Source: Clostridium beijerinckii
Lineage (GTDB): Bacteria > Bacillota > Clostridia > Clostridiales > Clostridiaceae
Direction: 5' to 3'
Assembly: GCA_003129525.1 (NCBI GenBank)
Contig: CP029329.1
Coordinates: 3,904,001-3,968,000 of the forward strand
Length of the DNA stretch: 64,000 bases
Shown: positions 18,651-27,318 of the stretch, in pieces
How the letters are laid out: every line of letters begins with the position of its first letter
Position numbering within the stretch: the first letter of the stretch is position 1
Made by a program: the position numbers and the translations under genes
Notes under the pieces: model-generated
What the model was told of the DNA's origin: nothing
What the model saw: the letters and a program-made list of their open reading frames with translations, nothing else
Databases searched by the model: none

Positions 18651-19181
18651 TTACTTTTCTATACCTATTCTTGAATTTATACCTTTTTCATATGGATGTT
18701 TCACAGCCTTAATTTCAGAAACATAATCTGCAAGTTGTACTAATTTTTGATCAGGATTCCGTCCTGTTAAAACTACTTCTAACTCTTTTGGCTTGTTTTT
18801 AAGAAATTCTACCACTTTGTCTAAAGGCACTAACTCCAGATTAGTTGATGCAATTATTTCATCTAATATAAGTAAATCAATATTTTCATCTATAGCTTTT
18901 TTAGTAACTTTCCCAAATCTCTCTTCATGTTCTTTTCTAGTCTCCATTTGTTCTTCTGGGCTCATAAATTTAAAAAATTTCTTTACTGGAATCCCTTTAA
19001 ATACTTCAAAGTTTGCTCCAAGTTTTTCAATAGAATTTAGTTCACCCGTTTCATTATCCTTTAAAAATTGAGTTAATAAAACTTTCTTATTACGACCTAC
19101 AGCTCTCATTCCAAGTCCCATTGCAGCTGTAGTCTTTCCTTTTCCATCTCCACAATAAATATGAATAAGTCCTAGTTCCAT
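18651..19181 (-). CDS. cobO: Cob(I)yrinic acid a,c-diamide adenosyltransferase
   Basis: ATP:corrinoid adenosyltransferase of the CobO/CobA/BtuR type, forming the Co-C bond. The 176-residue length fits. P-loop GDGKGKTTAAMGLGMRA (about residues 11-27), DLLILDEI and VVLTGRNPDQKLVQLADYVSEI are diagnostic. It ends 10 bp before cobU in the same operon. AAAGGAGAG precedes the ATG. Cytoplasmic. Confidence 0.96.
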   Translation of the reverse strand: MELGLIHIYCGDGKGKTTAAMGLGMRAVGRNKKVLLTQFLKDNETGELNSIEKLGANFEVFKGIPVKKFFKFMSPEEQMETRKEHEERFGKVTKKAIDENIDLLILDEIIASTNLELVPLDKVVEFLKNKPKELEVVLTGRNPDQKLVQLADYVSEIKAVKHPYEKGINSRIGIEK

Positions 19182-19303
19182 AAAATCTCTCCTTTATTAG
19201 TTTTAATGACATAAAACATATTACTACCTATCTTTAAAGTAGCCATATTATAATATTCTAGTATTGTCAAAGCTCTATTAATTTATTACATAATTCACCA
19301 AGT

Positions 19304-20398
19304 CTACATATTATCCATTTCTTTAAGTTCATCTAAATAACTATCATTAATTTCTGCTTCTTCAAAAGTTGCCATATTATTCATTATTGCACATGCTGAG
19401 TCAATTATCGAAAATGCTAATGGACATCCACTTCCTTCTCCAAGGGCCATATCTAAATTTAAAATTGGACTTAAATCTAATTCTTTCATTACCACGTTAA
19501 ATCCTAATTCCCTTGAACTATGTGAAGTAAACATATACTCTCTTGTTTTTGGATTTAGTCTAAAAGCAATAAGTGCAGCAACTACCGAAATGAATCCATC
19601 TATAACAACTGGAATTTTATAATAAGCTGATCCTAAAAATACTCCTGCCATAGCTGCTATATCAAATCCTCCAACTTTAGAAACTACGTCTATTGGATCT
19701 TCTTTAATTGGTTTGTTTAGTTCTATAGCTTTCTTAATAACTACCTTTTTCCATTCGAAAGTTTCGTCTGTAATTCCACCGCCTCGTCCTACTACATCTT
19801 CCACTTTAATATCTGTTAAAGATGATAAAACCGCGCTGCTTGTTGAAGTATTTCCTATACCCATTTCTCCAACTCCAATGATTTCATAGCCTAAATTTTT
19901 TGCATCTTTGACACATTCAATTCCAATTAATATTGCTTTTCTAGCTTCTTCATAACTCATAGCAGGACCTTTAGTCATATTATATGTAGATTTTCTTATT
20001 TTTTTATTAATTACATCTGGATGATTAAAATCACAGTTAATTCCAACATCAACAACCATAAGTTCTGTATTATTTGCTTTTGAAAGAACTGCAACACCCG
20101 TTAGCCCTTTAGTAAAATTGATAGTTTGAGCTAATGTCACAGATTGTGGTGCTGACGCAACTCCTTCTTCAACAACACCATTATCTGAAGACATTATTAT
20201 AACGACTTTTTTGGTAATCTTGTTCTTTACCTGACCTGTAATACCAGAAAGCTTTATTGCTATTTCTTCTAATTTTCCTAAACTCTTTAATGGCTTTGCA
20301 AGTGAAGTCATTCTTCTATCTGCTTCTATTATTATTTCCTTATTTACATCTTCTATTTCATTTATAATATTATTTAATTGCTTCAAATTAGAATTCAA
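19304..20398 (-). CDS. cobT: Nicotinate-nucleotide-dimethylbenzimidazole phosphoribosyltransferase
   Basis: Makes alpha-ribazole phosphate from nicotinate mononucleotide and a lower base. Family motifs are SLGKLEEIAIKLSG, IMSSDNGVVEEGVASAPQ, GEMGIGNTSTSSAV, GRGGGITDETF, GGFDIAAMAG, and the C-terminal SHSSRELG with LGEGSGCPLAF, which carries the catalytic glutamate. The open frame extends back to 20629, but that 77-codon extension has lysine-poor noncoding character. I prefer TTG at 20398: GGGGG lies 9 bp upstream and the resulting N-terminus matches family length. ATG at 20440 is the alternative. Confidence 0.93.
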   Translation of the reverse strand: MNSNLKQLNNIINEIEDVNKEIIIEADRRMTSLAKPLKSLGKLEEIAIKLSGITGQVKNKITKKVVIIMSSDNGVVEEGVASAPQSVTLAQTINFTKGLTGVAVLSKANNTELMVVDVGINCDFNHPDVINKKIRKSTYNMTKGPAMSYEEARKAILIGIECVKDAKNLGYEIIGVGEMGIGNTSTSSAVLSSLTDIKVEDVVGRGGGITDETFEWKKVVIKKAIELNKPIKEDPIDVVSKVGGFDIAAMAGVFLGSAYYKIPVVIDGFISVVAALIAFRLNPKTREYMFTSHSSRELGFNVVMKELDLSPILNLDMALGEGSGCPLAFSIIDSACAIMNNMATFEEAEINDSYLDELKEMDNM

Positions 20399-20518
20399 TT
20401 TATGTATCCCCCAATATGTTTCATTTTCTTCTCTATACATTTTACCACTTTTTAAGCAATGATTAAAAGCTACTAAAAAATAATTACTACCCTTAATGTA
20501 AATCAAGTAAAAATTAAG

Positions 20519-20556
20519 AGAAGCCTTCCATTTAATTGCAGGACGGCTTCTTTTTT
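20519..20556. terminator. Hairpin between a small ORF and cobT
   Basis: AGAAGCC (20519-20525) pairs with GGCTTCT (20545-20551), followed on the plus strand by a T-run. On the minus (operon) strand it would be a hairpin without a clean T-run, so orientation and role are unclear. Confidence 0.4.
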
Positions 20557-20610
20557 CATTGCTTTTTATATTTTCCAACTTATTTATCAAGAGAATTTTT
20601 AACAAAAAAA

Positions 20611-20682
20611 TTATTTTGCTGGTTCCCATTTACAACGAACTGGTGATACAATAGCATTTTCTTTTGTTAATAGTCTTTTCAT
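20611..20682 (-). CDS. 23-residue small ORF between cbiJ and cobT
   Basis: An ATG at 20682 preceded by GGGGAGGA (spacing about 5) opens a 23-codon frame, beginning MKRLLTKENAIV and ending PVRCKWEPAK, then TAA. The ribosome-binding site is among the best in the window and no other gene could use it. The peptide is basic, with a single Cys and Trp near the C-terminus and no hydrophobic stretch. It lies 43 bp after cbiJ in the B12 operon. It might be a leader peptide or a small structural or accessory protein; function unknown. Confidence 0.6.
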   Translation of the reverse strand: MKRLLTKENAIVSPVRCKWEPAK

Positions 20683-20725
20683 GGTTTTCCTCCCCATATA
20701 ATAATATCAACATAAAAAAAGCACT

Positions 20726-21505
20726 CTATTTAAGTTGCTTTAAATTATATTCACTTATTAAATATTCAACTAATTCTTCTTCATTATAAAATATCAAATC
20801 CCCTGTAAATTTTGGTCTTTCTATTACTATTAATTTAATTTTACATTCACGAGCAGCCTTAAGTTTTTCTAACACTCCACCTTCAAGTCCACTATCTTTA
20901 GTTAAAATTGCTTTAACATCATATTGATTTATAAAAGCTTTTTCAAGTTCATAAGATATGGGCCCTTGAAGTGCGATAATATCTTTAATACTAAGTCCCG
21001 CTTCTACTATCTTTGTCAAAACTTTAGGAGATGGTAAAATTCTATGTATAACTCTATATTTAAAATCTAATTTCAAAAACTTAGAAACATTATTTCCACC
21101 TGTAGTATTTAAGATATTTCCATCTATTCTTTTTATAATCTCAATAGCTTCATCATAATTTTTTACTCTTATAATATCTTCATCCGTAATATTTTCTAGT
21201 ATCCCTTGTCTTTCATATCTCACATATTGAATTTTAAGATCATTTGCGCATTCTGACGCAGTTTTAGTAACTTCCTGTGCATACGGATGGGAAGCATCAA
21301 CTAAAACATCGATTTTATTAATTCTGATCCAATTTGACATTTCTTCTTTATTCAAAGGTTTTGTATTTAATACTTTAATATTAAATTCTTTAAGTAACTC
21401 ACCACCATAAATTGTAGCTGTTGTAACTGCAATCTCATGTGTATATTTATTTATTAAAGACAAAATTTTTCGTCCTTCTGAAGTTCCTAGAATAAACCCA
21501 ATCAT
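20726..21505 (-). CDS. cbiJ: Cobalt-precorrin-6A reductase
   Basis: NAD(P)H-dependent reduction of cobalt-precorrin-6A to 6B. The 259 residues fit the CbiJ/CobK family: the N-terminal FILGTSEGRKI, VDASHPYAQEVT (about residue 85), TTGGNNV, and C-terminal LTKDSGLEGGVLEKL are typical. It lies downstream of cbiH in the operon (84-bp gap). GGAGAG precedes the ATG. Confidence 0.94.
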   Translation of the reverse strand: MIGFILGTSEGRKILSLINKYTHEIAVTTATIYGGELLKEFNIKVLNTKPLNKEEMSNWIRINKIDVLVDASHPYAQEVTKTASECANDLKIQYVRYERQGILENITDEDIIRVKNYDEAIEIIKRIDGNILNTTGGNNVSKFLKLDFKYRVIHRILPSPKVLTKIVEAGLSIKDIIALQGPISYELEKAFINQYDVKAILTKDSGLEGGVLEKLKAARECKIKLIVIERPKFTGDLIFYNEEELVEYLISEYNLKQLK

Positions 21506-21588
21506 ATTCTCTCCAATCCTAAGTTATCTAAAAATAACTTTACTACTATACAATCATACTTATAAAATATTTTTTTTGAAGAGGCTAA

Positions 21589-22317
21589 CTATTTTTCTCT
21601 CTTATTTTCATAGCCTCTAGGTGTTATAAATTTTCCATCTTTATAGTAACTCTTTGAATTCCCAACTATTACAATTGACATCATATCTACTATTTCAGTA
21701 TCAAAATCTCCAATTGTAAATAATTTATAGCTTTGACCTTCTCGAAGTGCATGTCTTATCACTGCTATTGGGGTAGAATCTTCTCTGAATTCTTTTATTA
21801 TATCTATACATTCCCTTAAATATTCAGGTCTCCCCTTACTCTTTGGATTATATAAAGATATTATAAAATCTCCTTCAGCCGCTAATTTCACCCTCTTTTT
21901 TATATCTTCATAAGGTGTCATAAGATCACTTAAGCTAATATTGCAGTTATCATGCATAAGTGGCGCTCCAATGACAGACCCTGCTGCACTTGATGCAGTT
22001 ATACCTGGAATTATTTCAACATCTTCATTTTCTCTAAGTTCAAGTATTAATCCTGCCATTCCATAAATCCCAGCATCTCCTGTACTTATTAATGCTACAT
22101 TTTTGTCTTTACATAAACTTAAGGCTTCCTTACATCTAGTTTTTTCACCTTTCATTCCTGTTGAATATAATTCTTTATCTTTAACTAACTCTTTTATCAT
22201 ATCTATATACTTATTATATCCCACAATAACATCACTATCTTCAATTGCTTTTAAAGCCCTTAGACTCATATTTTCTATACTTCCAGGACCTATTCCTATA
22301 ACTCTTAATTTTCCCAT
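21589..22317 (-). CDS. cbiH: Cobalt-precorrin-3 (precorrin-3B) C17-methyltransferase
   Basis: SAM-dependent methylase that methylates C17 during ring contraction. The 242-residue protein shows the tetrapyrrole methylase motifs VIGIGPGSIENMSLRA (start), VALISTGDAGIYGMAG, EIIPGITASSAAGSVIGAP and FIISLYNPKSKGRPEYL. It begins 6 bp after the sensory GGDEF/HD-GYP gene, so the two are co-transcribed; the ribosome-binding site is modest. Its natural partner cbiG lies 26 kb away. Confidence 0.95.
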   Translation of the reverse strand: MGKLRVIGIGPGSIENMSLRALKAIEDSDVIVGYNKYIDMIKELVKDKELYSTGMKGEKTRCKEALSLCKDKNVALISTGDAGIYGMAGLILELRENEDVEIIPGITASSAAGSVIGAPLMHDNCNISLSDLMTPYEDIKKRVKLAAEGDFIISLYNPKSKGRPEYLRECIDIIKEFREDSTPIAVIRHALREGQSYKLFTIGDFDTEIVDMMSIVIVGNSKSYYKDGKFITPRGYENKREK

Positions 22318-22323
22318 ATAAAC

Positions 22324-24096
22324 TTAACCATCCTTTTTATTTTCTTCCAAATATTCTATAAATACGCTTACTATCTCAGGGTCAAAGTGTCTTCCGGAAC
22401 ATATTTTTAGTTCGTCAACTGCGTCTTCCATGCTCATGGCCTTTTTGTATACTCTATCATGAGTCATGACATCATAAGAATCTGCCACACTTACAATTCT
22501 AGCTACTAAAGGTATCTCTTCACCTTTCAACCTGAGAGGATATCCATTTCCATCCCACCTTTCATGATGAGTTAGAACACCTCTAGCAATACTATCTAAT
22601 TGATTAGATGCCTTTATTATCCTGTACCCTTTCTCTGTATGAGTTTTAATTGTTTCAAATTCCTTATCAGTTAATTTACTAGGCTTAAGTAATATTTCTT
22701 CACTTATACCAATCTTTCCTATATCATGTAAATGAGCTACTATTAATAATTCATCCATTTCAGACATTGATAAAGATAATTTTTCACCTATAGAAATTGC
22801 ATTTTCTAATACTCTTTCCGTATGTTCTTCTGTCTCTACGCTCTTAGTTTCAAGCCCCATCTTTAATGAATACATTATAGAACTATTAATACTGTTTTGT
22901 TGCAACAATTTGTGACGATATACTTTATCCTCTGCTTCCTTTAATATATCATATACACTCTTCTCTAAATTACTAGTTACTGATGTTCCGAGTGCTATAC
23001 TTATATCAATTAGCTGATTCTTATATTCCTTACAATTATCCAAAATTTTATTTATTATAATTTTACATTCATCTTTACTAGTATTTGGAATTAGTATCAC
23101 AAATTCATCTCCGCCAATTCTAAAAACTAAATCCTCTTCTTTACATGAATCCTTCAATACTTTGACTATTATCTGTAATAATTTATCACCTTCTACATGA
23201 CCTACTGTATCATTTGTTATTTTTAATCCATTAACGTCACCCATAATTACACCAACTGGAAGATATTCCTCTGCTAGAAGTTCCTGTGCCTTCTCTTCAA
23301 AGTAAGTTCTGTTATATGCACCTGTCAAAATATCTGTATAACTTAAATATCTTAATCTTTCTTCGATTTCTTTTTTTTCAGTAACATCTAGAACAAGTCC
23401 AACAATACCAATCGTTTTTTTATCTTTATCTATAACAGGTTTCTTTATTACTTCGCGATATATTTTTTTCCCATCTTCATTACTAATTAATAGATCTGTG
23501 AAGATAGGCCTTTTATTTTTTATTATTTCTTGATCATGTTTGACAAATGTAATCGCTAACTCGTTACTAACTTGTATATCAAAATCATTCTTTCCTATCA
23601 AATCATGTACATCATTTTTTTTATGAAACTCACTATATTCTTCATTTGTATAAATGTATTTGCCTTCTATATCCTTATAAAAAACCATTCCTGGCAATGT
23701 ATCTACTATTACTTTTAATATATTTTCCTGATCTTCTATCACTTTATCTTTTTCTTTTACAATTTCTATATTAGTATCTATGCCTGCTATAGCTTTGATG
23801 CAACCATCTGTATCTATTAATGGGAATATAGTACACTTCCTATACACTCCATCTACATATCCTTCTTCAATTCTTGGTTCCAAATTTTTTATAACTGAAT
23901 TACATTGATTATTATATTCTTGAGCTAATGAGTCATCAAAAACCTCTTCATTTTTTAGCCCGATAAAGTCTTTAACTTTTCCTTTATGTATTTTTTTATA
24001 TTCATCATTTGCATATATAAATCTTAGTTCCAAATCCTTTATCCATATAGGTTGTGGAATATTTTCTATTAATAATTGAAATATTTCATAGTTCAT
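22324..24096 (-). CDS. PAS-PAS-GGDEF-HD-GYP sensory protein
   Basis: Cytoplasmic signalling protein of 590 residues. Two PAS domains (about residues 5-115 and 125-245) precede a GGDEF domain with LTGAYNRTYFEE and an intact RIGGDEFVIL, then an HD-GYP domain with HLHDIGKIGI, HHERWDGNGYPLRLKG and SVADSYDVMTHDR. Both the diguanylate cyclase and the phosphodiesterase active sites look intact; the usual RxxD inhibitory site before GGDEF is not conserved (KEED). No membrane segment is present, so the signal is intracellular. It directly precedes cbiH, suggesting c-di-GMP turnover tied to B12 gene expression. Confidence 0.93.
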   Translation of the reverse strand: MNYEIFQLLIENIPQPIWIKDLELRFIYANDEYKKIHKGKVKDFIGLKNEEVFDDSLAQEYNNQCNSVIKNLEPRIEEGYVDGVYRKCTIFPLIDTDGCIKAIAGIDTNIEIVKEKDKVIEDQENILKVIVDTLPGMVFYKDIEGKYIYTNEEYSEFHKKNDVHDLIGKNDFDIQVSNELAITFVKHDQEIIKNKRPIFTDLLISNEDGKKIYREVIKKPVIDKDKKTIGIVGLVLDVTEKKEIEERLRYLSYTDILTGAYNRTYFEEKAQELLAEEYLPVGVIMGDVNGLKITNDTVGHVEGDKLLQIIVKVLKDSCKEEDLVFRIGGDEFVILIPNTSKDECKIIINKILDNCKEYKNQLIDISIALGTSVTSNLEKSVYDILKEAEDKVYRHKLLQQNSINSSIMYSLKMGLETKSVETEEHTERVLENAISIGEKLSLSMSEMDELLIVAHLHDIGKIGISEEILLKPSKLTDKEFETIKTHTEKGYRIIKASNQLDSIARGVLTHHERWDGNGYPLRLKGEEIPLVARIVSVADSYDVMTHDRVYKKAMSMEDAVDELKICSGRHFDPEIVSVFIEYLEENKKDG

Positions 24097-24468
24097 ATCT
24101 CTATTTCCCCTAACAGTTCATTATTTCAATAATTTAAATTTTATTTTACATTATTGATTATAACATATAGTCTAGTTTCATTTAAAGTTAACTTTGGGCC
24201 TAATTAAAAAAATAACAAGTCAATCTACATCGCATTTTGGACTTGTTATTTTCTTTCATATGCCTTAAATGAAACCAGATGAATTCCTACAAACATTAAA
24301 TTTAAAAGCACAATAATAAAATACTGCAGATTTGATTTAGATTGATATTCTCAAAGCTTAATTATTTTATTTTTATAATTAATTTTAATTGACGAAACAC
24401 AATTAAAATTATCAATCTTATTCTCATATTCACATTTAAAATACAATCGGATACTTTACTTTATTCAA
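24097..24468. other. Intergenic region with nested palindrome
   Basis: This 372-bp gap holds the imperfect palindrome 24171-24279 and otherwise only A/T-rich sequence in which I see no gene. It forms the right boundary of the 10-24 kb B12 half. Confidence 0.6.
24171..24279. repeat. Nested palindromic element
   Basis: Outer arms TCTAGTTTCATTTAAAG (24171-24187) and CCTTAAATGAAACCAGA (24263-24279) surround an inner hairpin AAAATAACAAGTC (24209-24221) / GACTTGTTATTTT (24240-24252). The inner hairpin could terminate the VOC/GNAT transcript; the whole resembles a small mobile palindrome. Confidence 0.55.
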
Positions 24469-24873
24469 TTATATTTCTCTATCTCGCATTTCAATTTCAG
24501 TACCTTCTGGGGCTTTTATTTTAAATAAATAACTGTTTTCAATTCTATACAGTGCTTCTCCATTTTTAAGTTTAAAATTGTTATAACCGAGTTCTTTTAT
24601 TCTATCAAATTCTTCTTCTAAATTATCTACTAAAAAACACATATGGACTATTCCTTCATTTAATTTATCCCAATTATTTAACTTATCTTCCTTTTTTCCA
24701 GTTTGCAGTTCAATCATAAATGTGCCTAATTTTAACCATGTATTAAAATTTCTATTATGAAAATTCTTTGTTTCTTGTATAATATTAAACCCCAAAATCT
24801 TAGTATAAAATTCAAGAGATTCTTTATAATTATTAGTTTGAATACATACATGATGTATCATTTTTATTCCCAT
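24469..24873 (-). CDS. VOC-family (glyoxalase-like) protein
   Basis: The 134-residue protein has the N-terminal MIHHVCIQTNNYKESLEFYTKILGF typical of glyoxalase/VOC folds, with a histidine, and C-terminal APEGTEIEMRD carrying the metal-binding glutamate. It may be a lyase or resistance-type enzyme; no substrate can be assigned. Its start overlaps the upstream GNAT gene by 10 bp, so the two form an operon. AGGAGG precedes the ATG. Confidence 0.88.
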   Translation of the reverse strand: MGIKMIHHVCIQTNNYKESLEFYTKILGFNIIQETKNFHNRNFNTWLKLGTFMIELQTGKKEDKLNNWDKLNEGIVHMCFLVDNLEEEFDRIKELGYNNFKLKNGEALYRIENSYLFKIKAPEGTEIEMRDREI

Positions 24874-25436
24874 AATGTCCTCCTATTTTTATTTAAATCT
24901 GAATAATATTCATTTTTCAATATGTTATAAAATAGCTCATTAACTAATTTATTATTTAATAATTCCACTGATATCTCTCTATTGAACTTGTAATTAAATC
25001 CACATTTTTCAATTACTCTCTTAGATTTAAAATTAAAATTATAATGATTACACCAAATTAAATCTAAGTTCATTTTATCGAATCCATATTTTAATAGAAA
25101 TCTTACTGCCTCTGGAATATATTCATTTCCCCAATATTTAGGATTTAATACATACCCAATTTCTCTTTGATTTAGGTGTTTAAGTTTTTCATCTGGAATT
25201 CTCTTGTGCATTCCAATTCCACCAATTACTTTACTTTCAGATTTCAATACAATTGCATAAGAATCATTATTTTCAATAAACTTTTCAATGATTTCTTTAC
25301 TCTCCTCTTCATTTTTATGAATAGGCCAGCCTGCATTAGGTCCAACTCTATTATCACTTGCATATTCAAATAAATCTAAGTAATCACTTCTATTCCAGCT
25401 TCTTAAGATTAACCTCTCCGTTTCTAATAGCTCCAT
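24864..25436 (-). CDS. GNAT-family N-acetyltransferase (RimJ/RimL type)
   Basis: Probable acetyl-CoA-dependent acetyltransferase. LLETERLILRSWNRSDYLDL is the usual N-terminus of the RimJ/RimL-like group; IGYVLNPKYWGNEYIPEAV is the acetyl-CoA region, and N-KSKRVIEKCGF is the terminal helix. I set the start at ATG 25436 because GGAGGG lies 5 bp upstream; nine upstream codons are open but unsupported. Coupled to the VOC gene. Confidence 0.9.
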   Translation of the reverse strand: MELLETERLILRSWNRSDYLDLFEYASDNRVGPNAGWPIHKNEEESKEIIEKFIENNDSYAIVLKSESKVIGGIGMHKRIPDEKLKHLNQREIGYVLNPKYWGNEYIPEAVRFLLKYGFDKMNLDLIWCNHYNFNFKSKRVIEKCGFNYKFNREISVELLNNKLVNELFYNILKNEYYSDLNKNRRTLWE

Positions 25437-25573
25437 AACACCCTCCAAATATTTTAACAACAACTACTTGGCAAATTGTTTTATTTTCATCCTTTAATAC
25501 AATTCAAAAAAATCACACCTTCTGTATATTTTTTATTTAATCGAGAACACTAAAATTGAAAGGTGGTTGTATA

Positions 25574-25891
25574 ATGAAAAAATTTACCCTGTTATTATTA
25601 ATTTTAATATGCTTATTATTTAATATAATTAATCCAACACCTGCATTTGCCATCAATGTTTTTAAAGAAGGAGTTTATAAAGCATCTGATTTTAATTTTT
25701 CACAAGATAATACTTATAGCGTTCAAAACGTTTCTAATGTCAACAGTGTTAACTTGCTCCTTTTTGATGAAAATCAACTTATAATACAAGCTATACGATT
25801 AGATCCTGAATCAGCAAAATATGCTTTACTCCCGCTCAAACCTAACTACAGAATTGTAATCGTTGGGAATGGTGAAATATTTATCGCTTAA
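25574..25891 (+). CDS. Small secreted protein, 3' end reshaped by an IS insertion
   Basis: A signal peptide (MKKFTLLLLILICLLFNIIN then PTPAFA, cleavage after AFA) and a mature part of about 80 residues of unknown family (VNLLLFDENQLIIQAIR, LKPNYRIVIVGNGE) make up this 105-residue protein. The ATG at 25574 is preceded by AAAGGTGG. The TAA stop is formed at the junction with the IS4-family element (25889-25891). Without the insertion the frame would run about five more codons, so the loss is minor. Function unknown. Confidence 0.7.
   Translation: MKKFTLLLLILICLLFNIINPTPAFAINVFKEGVYKASDFNFSQDNTYSVQNVSNVNSVNLLLFDENQLIIQAIRLDPESAKYALLPLKPNYRIVIVGNGEIFIA
25881..25890 (+). repeat. Left target-site duplication of the IS element
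   Basis: TTATCGCTTA directly precedes the IS left end; the right copy TTATTGCTTA (27299-27308) differs at one base. Confidence 0.75.
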
Positions 25892-27298
25892 AAGGCACTT
25901 TCAACAGTTTTGATGTTGCATAAAGACAAAATATTTATAGTATAATATTTGAAACTCCAATCAATAACATTTTATTTGGTTGGAGTTTTATAAATTGTAA
26001 TATAGATGTTTTTAAGTGATATTATGTATATAAAATATTGTAAAGATACCCCTTGGTTTTTCAAGAAAATTTTAACTTTAATAATTAGTCACAGTAACAA
26101 AATATTCCTTAGAGCATATCTTTCTAATATATTAGTCTGAAACTTTCGGAGTACATCAAAAGTGCTTAAATTACTTTTAAATCTATATTTTATTAAAAGT
26201 AATAAAATATAGATAATAAGGGCACTATATATTTGTATGGTTATTGCGTTAAGGGTTCTTCCGACCCATTTTTTAATGGTCAGATGTTGTTTTATCCATT
26301 TAAAGAATAACTCAATATCCCAACGCTTTTTATAGAGAGATACTATGTCTTCAGCTGGCATATCGAATATGTTAGTAACTAAACGGAATTCTTCGTCGGA
26401 GTCCTTAGTAAAATATAGAATCTCTCTATATTTATATTTAGTTTTATTTTTACTATAATCAGACCCCATTGTAACAATATAATCATATAGATTATCTACT
26501 CCAGTATAAATGGATAAATACTCCTCCGTAACAGAGTTGCTTTGTTGTCTTGTGATAAATTTATAATTATAATGACTCATCTCATCATACCAAGAGTACT
26601 TAAAATATCCCTTATCAAATAAATATATATTTTTATCCGAATTAACATAGCCGTCAATACAACTACGTTCTCCTACTTTAGCAGGGCGGATGCTAATTTT
26701 ATCAGGTAACTTAGTTCCAAATGATAAAAGAGTACTAATTCTAATAGCAGATTTTTCATCTTCATAATAGAGTTCAGGGGCTAAGCCCTTACCTATACTA
26801 ACTACTGATGAATCTATTATTTTAATATCTTTAAAGTTTTTTATTTTAACTGAAGAATTCATTTCTTTATCAGCTTTTACCAATAATTCTTCGAAAACAT
26901 TTCTAAATAAATCTGATGACTTACTCTTATTTAATCTAGATATTTGGGAATAACTTGGCATGTTGAAATCCTTACTTATCTTCGATGAATTTTTATATTT
27001 AGCATTAATATCTCTTAAGCCATCACAGCCGGAGATTTGTAAAAACAACATTGTTAGAATATGATCCCGACCTGTATAACACTTTGAGTATTTATATTCA
27101 TTATTCGCTTTTCTTAATTTTCTTCCAATATTCCCATCAATAAGTTTAATTAATTTTCTAAACACACTTCTATTTGCAAGTTTATCCATAATCAAAAACA
27201 ACCTCCATTCTTATAATTGAAGGTTGTCCTTGATACTCAATAATTATTCATTGAAAATTGTTGCTTTATGCAACACTAAAACTTTCAACAGTGTCTTT
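25891..27298 (-). mobile_element. IS4-family insertion sequence
   Basis: The 1408-bp element has imperfect terminal inverted repeats of about 30-38 bp (left AAAGGCACTTTCAACAGTTT from 25891; right end read inward AAAGACACTGTTGAAAGTTT from 27298; both continue to TGTTGCATAAAG). It is flanked by a 10-bp target duplication with one mismatch and carries one intact transposase. It is probably active or recently active. Confidence 0.92.
26089..27201 (-). CDS. IS4-family transposase
   Basis: DDE transposase of 370 residues. The first Asp lies in IKIIDSSVVS, the second in LFDKGYFKYSWYDEM, and the Glu in the YREK signature YKKRWDIELFFKWIK, all intact. An N-terminal region with DHILTMLFLQISGCDGLRDI is usual for this group. 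It fills the IS element and has no disruptions. It catalyses cut-and-paste movement of the element. Confidence 0.94.
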   Translation of the reverse strand: MFLIMDKLANRSVFRKLIKLIDGNIGRKLRKANNEYKYSKCYTGRDHILTMLFLQISGCDGLRDINAKYKNSSKISKDFNMPSYSQISRLNKSKSSDLFRNVFEELLVKADKEMNSSVKIKNFKDIKIIDSSVVSIGKGLAPELYYEDEKSAIRISTLLSFGTKLPDKISIRPAKVGERSCIDGYVNSDKNIYLFDKGYFKYSWYDEMSHYNYKFITRQQSNSVTEEYLSIYTGVDNLYDYIVTMGSDYSKNKTKYKYREILYFTKDSDEEFRLVTNIFDMPAEDIVSLYKKRWDIELFFKWIKQHLTIKKWVGRTLNAITIQIYSALIIYILLLLIKYRFKSNLSTFDVLRKFQTNILERYALRNILLL

Positions 27299-27308
27299 TT
27301 ATTGCTTA
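27299..27308 (+). repeat. Right target-site duplication of the IS element
   Basis: TTATTGCTTA, matching the left copy at 25881-25890 except at the fifth base. Confidence 0.75.
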
Positions 27309-27318
27309 TTTATACTTA

